NCBI GenBank assembly: GCA_000433115.1
Contig: FR892233.1
Coordinates: forward strand, 8,105 to 26,234
Direction of reading: 5' to 3'
Origin: Ruminococcus sp. CAG:382
Lineage (GTDB): Bacteria; Bacillota; Clostridia; Oscillospirales; CAG-382
Length of the DNA: 18,130 bases
Shown here one piece after another: positions 14,516 to 18,130 of this stretch (position 1 is its first letter; every line of letters starts with the position of its first letter). The notes beneath the pieces are model-generated. The model did not search any database. It had not been told where the DNA came from and saw only the letters and a program-made list of their open reading frames with translations. The translations under genes were made by a program, and so were the position numbers.

Positions 14516-15928
14516 ATGAAACGCAGCATTGCAATTTTACTGATTCTGTTTTCATCGATTTTGTCACTTGTTGGATGTGGAAATATTGACAATGGTTCAC
14601 AATCCACCGATACCTCAATCAATCAAATCACATCTGACTCTGAGCATAATAATGATAATTCAAGGCTCGATTTACCTGTTATCGAAAGCAGTTGCGATTA
14701 TGATGACTCATCAGTAATGACACCATCAGAATCTAACATTGAATCTTCTCAGCCTTCGAAATACGAATCACAAGAAGAGCCTTCTCAGCCTCCAAAGGAA
14801 GAATCGCAAAAAGAACCAACCGCAAATGATTCCACGTTTACTCTGCATTTTATTGATGTCGGACAAGCCGATGCAACATTGGTAGAATGCGATGGGAATT
14901 ATATGCTCATCGATGGCGGCAACAGAAGAGATTCCAATAAAATATATGCAGTATTAAAAAAAACAAATGTCAAAAAACTCGATATAGTCATTGCAACGCA
15001 TCCCCACGAGGATCACATTGGCGGTTTGCTTGGTGCATTCAACTATACCACAGCGAAACAAACACTTTCCCCCGTGACCGAATACGATTCTGATACTTTT
15101 AAAAAGTTCAGCGAGCTTGCGAAAAGTAAGGGCGGTGGATTGAAAGTTCCATCGGTAGGAAGCAAATACGTCTTTGGTAGTGCAACAATTGAAATTCTTG
15201 CCGTAAACAGCGGGAAAGACTCCAACAACGCCTCAATTGTTTTGATGATAACATACGGCAAAACGCGCTTTTTATTCACTGGCGATGCCGAAAGAGACGC
15301 TGAACAAGCCATTTTGAACAGCAAGAAAAATATCTCCGCAACAGTCCTTAAGGTTGGGCATCACGGAGCCGAAAACTCTACGACATATCCGTTTTTAAGA
15401 TCTGTTATGCCGAGGTATGCAGTCATTTCAGTTGGGAAAGACAATATATATGGTCACCCTGCGGACAATACACTCAGCAGATTACGCGATGCCGGCGTTA
15501 AGGTGTACCGAACCGATATGCAGGGCGATATAATTTGTAAAAGTGATGGGGAAAGCATCACTTTTACAGTTACTAAAAATCCCAACGCCGATACACTCAC
15601 GAACCCGCCAAAAGAGCCAGAAAATGATGATTCTCAACAGTCTTCATCAGAAGAACCAAGCAGCATGAATGAAGAATCAAATGTTTCTGAAGAGCCTGTA
15701 CACGGCGAAGAATCCGAAGAGTCTGAAACAAACAATGAATCATCTTCTGAATCGTCTGTTAGTGGAGAAGAAAGAGATTATGTGTTGAACACAAACACAA
15801 AAAAATTTCACTATCCAAGTTGCTCAAGTGCCAAAAGAATCAGTAGTAAAAACAGGGAATATTTCACCGGAAACAGAGAGGCGCTTATTGCCGAAGGATA
15901 TGAGCCATGCAAGGTTTGTCACCCTTGA
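14516..15928 (+). CDS. MBL-fold (ComEC/Rec2-like) hydrolase lipoprotein with C-terminal Cys/His module
   Basis: Predicted extracellular lipoprotein of 470 residues. The signal peptide ends LSLVGC (acyl-Cys 21). A Ser/Glu/Pro-rich linker spans 22-115. The metallo-beta-lactamase domain (about 117-350) has THPHEDHIGG (H162, H164, D166, H167), LFTGDAE (D257) and KVGHHGAENS (H282/H283), in the order seen in the detached ComEC nuclease-like domain. A second Ser/Glu-rich linker (about 360-418) leads to a 49-residue C-terminal module (422-470) with HYPSC (H432, C436) and YEPCKVC (C465, C468). This module resembles the Ada-like zinc tail found on secreted nucleases. ATG 14516 has AAGGA 10 nt upstream. 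The gene is visibly more A+T-rich than its neighbours and has its own promoter and terminator, hinting at transfer. Likely a nuclease or phosphodiesterase acting at the surface; substrate unproven. Confidence 0.9.
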   Translation: MKRSIAILLILFSSILSLVGCGNIDNGSQSTDTSINQITSDSEHNNDNSRLDLPVIESSCDYDDSSVMTPSESNIESSQPSKYESQEEPSQPPKEESQKEPTANDSTFTLHFIDVGQADATLVECDGNYMLIDGGNRRDSNKIYAVLKKTNVKKLDIVIATHPHEDHIGGLLGAFNYTTAKQTLSPVTEYDSDTFKKFSELAKSKGGGLKVPSVGSKYVFGSATIEILAVNSGKDSNNASIVLMITYGKTRFLFTGDAERDAEQAILNSKKNISATVLKVGHHGAENSTTYPFLRSVMPRYAVISVGKDNIYGHPADNTLSRLRDAGVKVYRTDMQGDIICKSDGESITFTVTKNPNADTLTNPPKEPENDDSQQSSSEEPSSMNEESNVSEEPVHGEESEESETNNESSSESSVSGEERDYVLNTNTKKFHYPSCSSAKRISSKNREYFTGNREALIAEGYEPCKVCHP

Positions 15929-15947
15929 GTCTCAAATACCAATCACT

Positions 15948-15987
15948 TCAAAGCGAGGCATTATCAAACTGCCCCGCTTTGATTTTT
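15948..15987 (+). terminator. rho-independent terminator after the MBL lipoprotein
   Basis: TCAAAGCG-A-GGCA (15948-15960), a 9-nt loop, and TGCC-C-CGCTTTGA (15970-15982) form a 12-bp stem with one internal mismatch, followed by TTTTT. Confidence 0.88.
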
Positions 15988-16084
15988 GATCTAAAGCATA
16001 AAATGTCAAGACGTCTCGAAAGCGGAAAAGGGGTGGGAAGTTCATCTATTGATTTAAGGTACATTAAATTTTTGAGAATTAATG

Positions 16085-16113
16085 TTGACAAAATGCAAAT
16101 ATTATGATATATT
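16085..16113 (+). promoter_or_regulatory. near-consensus promoter upstream of the leader RNA
   Basis: TTGACA (16085-16090), 17-bp spacer, TATATT (16108-16113). Transcription should begin near 16120, about 310 nt before the next start codon. Confidence 0.75.
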
Positions 16114-16119
16114 ACATTT

Positions 16120-16276
16120 GAGGTCAATAGATTCAATAGGAACAACATCGCACCGAAGAGTGAGAAGAGCCGAACACGCGCAATCTGCACCGAATTTTCC
16201 GGTCTTCCGCGTGCCGTATATCCCTGTTATGAAATCTGCCGTCGCATTCCGGTGCGGCGGCAGTTTGTGTTTTTTT
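16120..16276 (+). ncRNA. candidate structured leader RNA or small RNA ending in a terminator
   Basis: A transcript from the promoter at 16085 would run about 157 nt to a strong terminator. Pairings seen: CACGCG (16175-16180) with CGCGTG (16208-16213), enclosing ACCG/CGGT (16189-16192/16200-16203). The terminator stem is CTGCCGTCGCA/TGCGGCGGCAG (16236-16246/16253-16263) with a T tract. CGCACCG (16149-16155) could instead pair with CGGTGCG (16250-16256) inside the terminator, giving an antiterminator alternative. No known riboswitch core was recognised. It may be a cis-acting attenuator for the lipoprotein gene or a free small RNA. The 500-nt gap around it holds no convincing ORF. Confidence 0.5.
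16236..16276 (+). terminator. intrinsic terminator inside the leader of the 16.4-kb lipoprotein gene
   Basis: An 11-bp GC-rich stem with one G-T pair and a 6-nt loop is followed by a T-rich tract of 13 nt. It lies about 150 nt before the lipoprotein start, with no good promoter seen after it. Confidence 0.82.
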
Positions 16277-16428
16277 CAGATGTTATGCCGAACCCGGCGC
16301 GTGGTGCATAATACGCCTGCATTTTTATGCGAATCGAAGGCAAGAAGTAGGAAAAGTGTGAAGGCACACGTTCGGGAAGGCTGAAGCATAAAGTAAATCA
16401 GACAAATTACTACGAAAGGATGACCATC

Positions 16429-17742
16429 ATGTCAAAGCAAATGAAGACCCTGCTCGCATTGATCATTGTTTCAATGTTTACCGTTCTCTGCGCCTGTAAC
16501 AGCGTAGACCCTCCGGACCGGCAAAACACACCTGCCGAAGCGCTTTCCGACAACGGAAACGGCGACGGGCTGTCGTCGGATTTTACCGATGACAGCACCG
16601 GTGCGGATGTGTCAGAGACAACAAGCGAAGAATCGGAAACCACTTCCGGTGAAGAAAGTGACCAATCCGAGCCCGAAAACAGCCAGCCCGAGTTTTCGGT
16701 CGACGATAACAAGACGAACGCGAATACGGTTGACGGCGATACCGCACCCGTTTCGGAGCTTGTGCTCTTTGTCCCCGCAGGAGATGAAGACAACAAGGTG
16801 GGCATAAGTCCTCCCATTGAAAGTGAAATATATCAGCCCAATATGCCGCATAATATGTTTGTAGACAACGACGGAACGATCAACATATACGACTTTCTCA
16901 AGGAGCGTATCTTATCGTTCCGTGACGGAGTGCTTGTTGACGAAATCGACCTGAAGGTTTACGGCTATTCCTATTATCCCGGCGCCACGCCTTCAGCGAA
17001 TAATTATAGCGACGTCACCGGAGATTCGGAGCATATATATCTTGCCGGCCGTCACGTATACAGGGACACGGACAACGTATACGTAACCCCGGTGAAAATC
17101 TGCGTCATAAACAGACGCGACAAGACGGGGACGGTCTATGACATTATGCCCGCGCTCGAAAGAGAATCCATCATCCTCGTGGATTGTTCAACGAAGCTGA
17201 ACGGAAAAGCCGCAATCGATATTATCGAATCCAGCGACCTCAATTATCTCGGCAAGCAGGCGACATCCATGGCCAGGAGAGCTTTTGCCACCGACAGCGG
17301 ACTGAGCATCGTCGACGAAAAGAGTGTGATTAGATACAGCTCTGCAGGGGTGACTCTAAAGATTTATTTCTTTGATGGTTCGTCCCCGGTCAGATTCAGC
17401 GCCGCCGGTCTTCCGGGAGGCGAATATAAGGGGAAAATCACCGGAAACGTCATTGCGGTCACGGACAGATATCTCTATTTCAGAACGTTGGCAGGCGAAA
17501 AGCTGCTCGCAGCATACACATACAAGATCGAAAGATCAAGCGGTAAGATCATCGGGTATGTGAAGCATGTGGAGCCGGACTGCTTGGAATGGAAATACTG
17601 TTATTACGTCACGGACAACGACGAGCTGTACTACATGGAAAGTATACGCAGTGATGATGCGGAAAAGTGCGGTACGTCGGTTTACAAGGAGACATTCGGA
17701 AACGATTTTGAAAGCATAAGAATACAGGACACGGCATCATAA
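16429..17742 (+). CDS. lipoprotein with beta-propeller-like domain, unknown function
   Basis: Predicted exported lipoprotein of 437 residues. The signal peptide ends VLCAC (acyl-Cys 23). Residues 24 to about 105 form a Ser/Glu/Asp/Thr-rich linker. From about residue 143 the sequence shows beta-strand/turn phrases such as MFVDNDGTINIYDFLKERIL, EHIYLAGRHVYRD, KICVINRRDKTGTVYDI and DRYLYFRTLAGEK. This is the style of an NHL/Kelch-like propeller. I know no specific family for it. An in-frame ATG at 16420 overlaps the AAAGGA ribosome-binding site; ATG 16429 is 8 nt from it and is chosen. Expression probably depends on the promoter at 16085 and read-through of the leader terminator. It is monocistronic, with a terminator downstream. 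It shares the anchor-linker design with three other lipoproteins here, but the globular part is unrelated as far as I can see. Confidence 0.82.
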   Translation: MSKQMKTLLALIIVSMFTVLCACNSVDPPDRQNTPAEALSDNGNGDGLSSDFTDDSTGADVSETTSEESETTSGEESDQSEPENSQPEFSVDDNKTNANTVDGDTAPVSELVLFVPAGDEDNKVGISPPIESEIYQPNMPHNMFVDNDGTINIYDFLKERILSFRDGVLVDEIDLKVYGYSYYPGATPSANNYSDVTGDSEHIYLAGRHVYRDTDNVYVTPVKICVINRRDKTGTVYDIMPALERESIILVDCSTKLNGKAAIDIIESSDLNYLGKQATSMARRAFATDSGLSIVDEKSVIRYSSAGVTLKIYFFDGSSPVRFSAAGLPGGEYKGKITGNVIAVTDRYLYFRTLAGEKLLAAYTYKIERSSGKIIGYVKHVEPDCLEWKYCYYVTDNDELYYMESIRSDDAEKCGTSVYKETFGNDFESIRIQDTAS

Positions 17743-17752
17743 TGGTGGTCAC

Positions 17753-17772
17753 GTCTGATTTAGTCTGATTTA
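17753..17772 (+). repeat. tandem 10-bp duplication
   Basis: GTCTGATTTA occurs twice in a row just after the lipoprotein stop codon. It looks like a small slippage duplication. Confidence 0.9.
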
Positions 17773-17818
17773 CATACTGCGCATTGCTGCGTTGGGAGTC
17801 GGCAATGTGTTATTATCG

Positions 17819-17851
17819 AATTTTGTCGGCGCACATGCCGACAAAATTTTT
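17819..17851 (+). terminator. rho-independent terminator after the 16.4-kb lipoprotein
   Basis: A perfect 12-bp stem, AATTTTGTCGGC (17819-17830) and GCCGACAAAATT (17837-17848), with a 6-nt loop runs into a T tract. The GCCGACAAAAT arm occurs again at 17877-17887, at the start of a second imperfect hairpin (to about 17911) built on CTGC/GCAG. Confidence 0.93.
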
Positions 17852-17953
17852 GTTTTCGGATTTTTTTCGGTTATAAGCCGACAAAATCATCTGCTTTCGC
17901 AGTTTTGCCGGGTGCGATACATCCGGATCTCTCCCCTGTGACCGTGGGGTGGG

Positions 17954-17982
17954 TTGACAAGCGGTGAAAAATCGGGTATAAT
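17954..17982 (+). promoter_or_regulatory. perfect-consensus vegetative promoter
   Basis: TTGACA (17954-17959), 17-bp spacer, TATAAT (17977-17982): both hexamers and the spacer are ideal. The expected start near 17989 leaves a leader of only about 16 nt before the next gene. Confidence 0.88.
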
Positions 17983-18004
17983 AGCCGTGATTGGAGAATC
18001 TGAT

Positions 18005-18130
18005 ATGCAAAAACGAATTACCGCAATTTACATTGCTTTACTTCTCATCTGCGCGGTGGTGCTTTCGTGCGTGGTGCTGCTGAACCGCGGAAACGACACG
18101 GAGGTGTCCGGCGTTTCCGCCAACCCGGAG
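18005..18130 (+). CDS. N-terminus of an exported or membrane-anchored protein (runs off window)
   Basis: Forty-two codons are visible, open to the window edge. ATG 18005 has GGAG 8 nt upstream and a consensus promoter directly before it. The peptide starts MQKRITAIYIALLLICAVVLSC and continues VVLLNRGND, giving a basic n-region and a hydrophobic stretch of about 22 residues. Then comes a Thr/Glu/Ser/Gly-rich segment like the linkers of the lipoproteins upstream. The Cys after VVLS might be a weak lipobox; otherwise this is an uncleaved N-terminal anchor. The function cannot be told from this fragment. Confidence 0.7.
   Translation, partial: MQKRITAIYIALLLICAVVLSCVVLLNRGNDTEVSGVSANPE

Noticed and set aside
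15948..16190. Leftward 80-codon open frame with a hydrophobic stretch
   Set aside because: It overlaps a terminator and a strong rightward promoter, and has no ribosome-binding site.
16230..16384. Short rightward frame (51 codons) through the leader terminator
   Set aside because: There is no Shine-Dalgarno sequence, the frame is made of the terminator stem itself, and the composition is not protein-like.

Overview
The window looks like a chromosomal segment of an anaerobic, Gram-positive Clostridia bacterium. An uncultured gut-type member of Oscillospirales or a related order is my best guess. The reasons are several near-consensus vegetative promoters (TTGACA/TATAAT with 16-18 bp spacers), strong AGGAG/GAGGTGATC ribosome-binding sites, a rubrerythrin/PerR peroxide-defence pair, and five complete genes with clear lipoprotein signal peptides plus a sixth with a weaker lipobox. 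Four of the lipoproteins carry long Ser/Glu/Asp-rich linkers behind the lipid-anchored cysteine. Most genes prefer C- or G-ending codons. The stretch around 14.3-16.1 kb and the C-terminal part of the lipoprotein at 4.1-5.1 kb are visibly richer in A+T. No rRNA, tRNA, CRISPR array, transposase or phage gene was seen.

Layout. (1) 1-434: 5' end of an acetolactate synthase large-subunit gene, leftward, with its own promoter. (2) 572-3915: a large secreted lipoprotein with discoidin-like domains, a DUF4434 glycosidase-like barrel and a CBM9-like C-terminus. It is followed by a 27/54-bp tandem repeat and a terminator. (3) 3970-4131: a 162-bp element with 12-bp terminal inverted repeats, flanked by TTTA on both sides, that looks like a MITE inserted exactly at the stop codon of the next gene. 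(4) 4133-5383, leftward: promoter, 38-codon leader ORF, terminator-like hairpin that overlaps the leader stop, then a lipoprotein of unknown function. (5) 5399-9421, leftward operon: NAD(P)HX repair enzyme (NnrE/NnrD fusion), LolA/YdcC-position lipoprotein, alanine racemase, AlkD-like glycosylase, with overlapping or tightly spaced genes and a hairpin that spans the first junction. (6) 9394-10098: small beta-propeller-like protein, divergent from (7) 10312-13140: acyl-CoA synthetase followed by an SGNH-hydrolase lipoprotein, ending in a terminator. (8) 13332-14360, leftward: perR then rubrerythrin, with a Per-box-like operator on the promoter. (9) 14441-15987: divergent promoter under a perfect palindrome, then a metallo-beta-lactamase (ComEC-like) lipoprotein with a C-terminal Cys/His module. 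(10) 16085-17851: promoter, structured leader with an internal terminator, then a beta-propeller-like lipoprotein. (11) 17954-18130: consensus promoter and the start of another exported protein.

The most interesting material is regulatory and mobile rather than enzymatic. It comprises the MITE-like element, the leader ORF with attenuator, the terminator-containing leader RNA before the 16.4-kb lipoprotein, and the hairpin that holds both the nnr stop and the next gene's ribosome-binding site. I found no convincing new multi-gene system such as a defence island or biosynthetic cluster.
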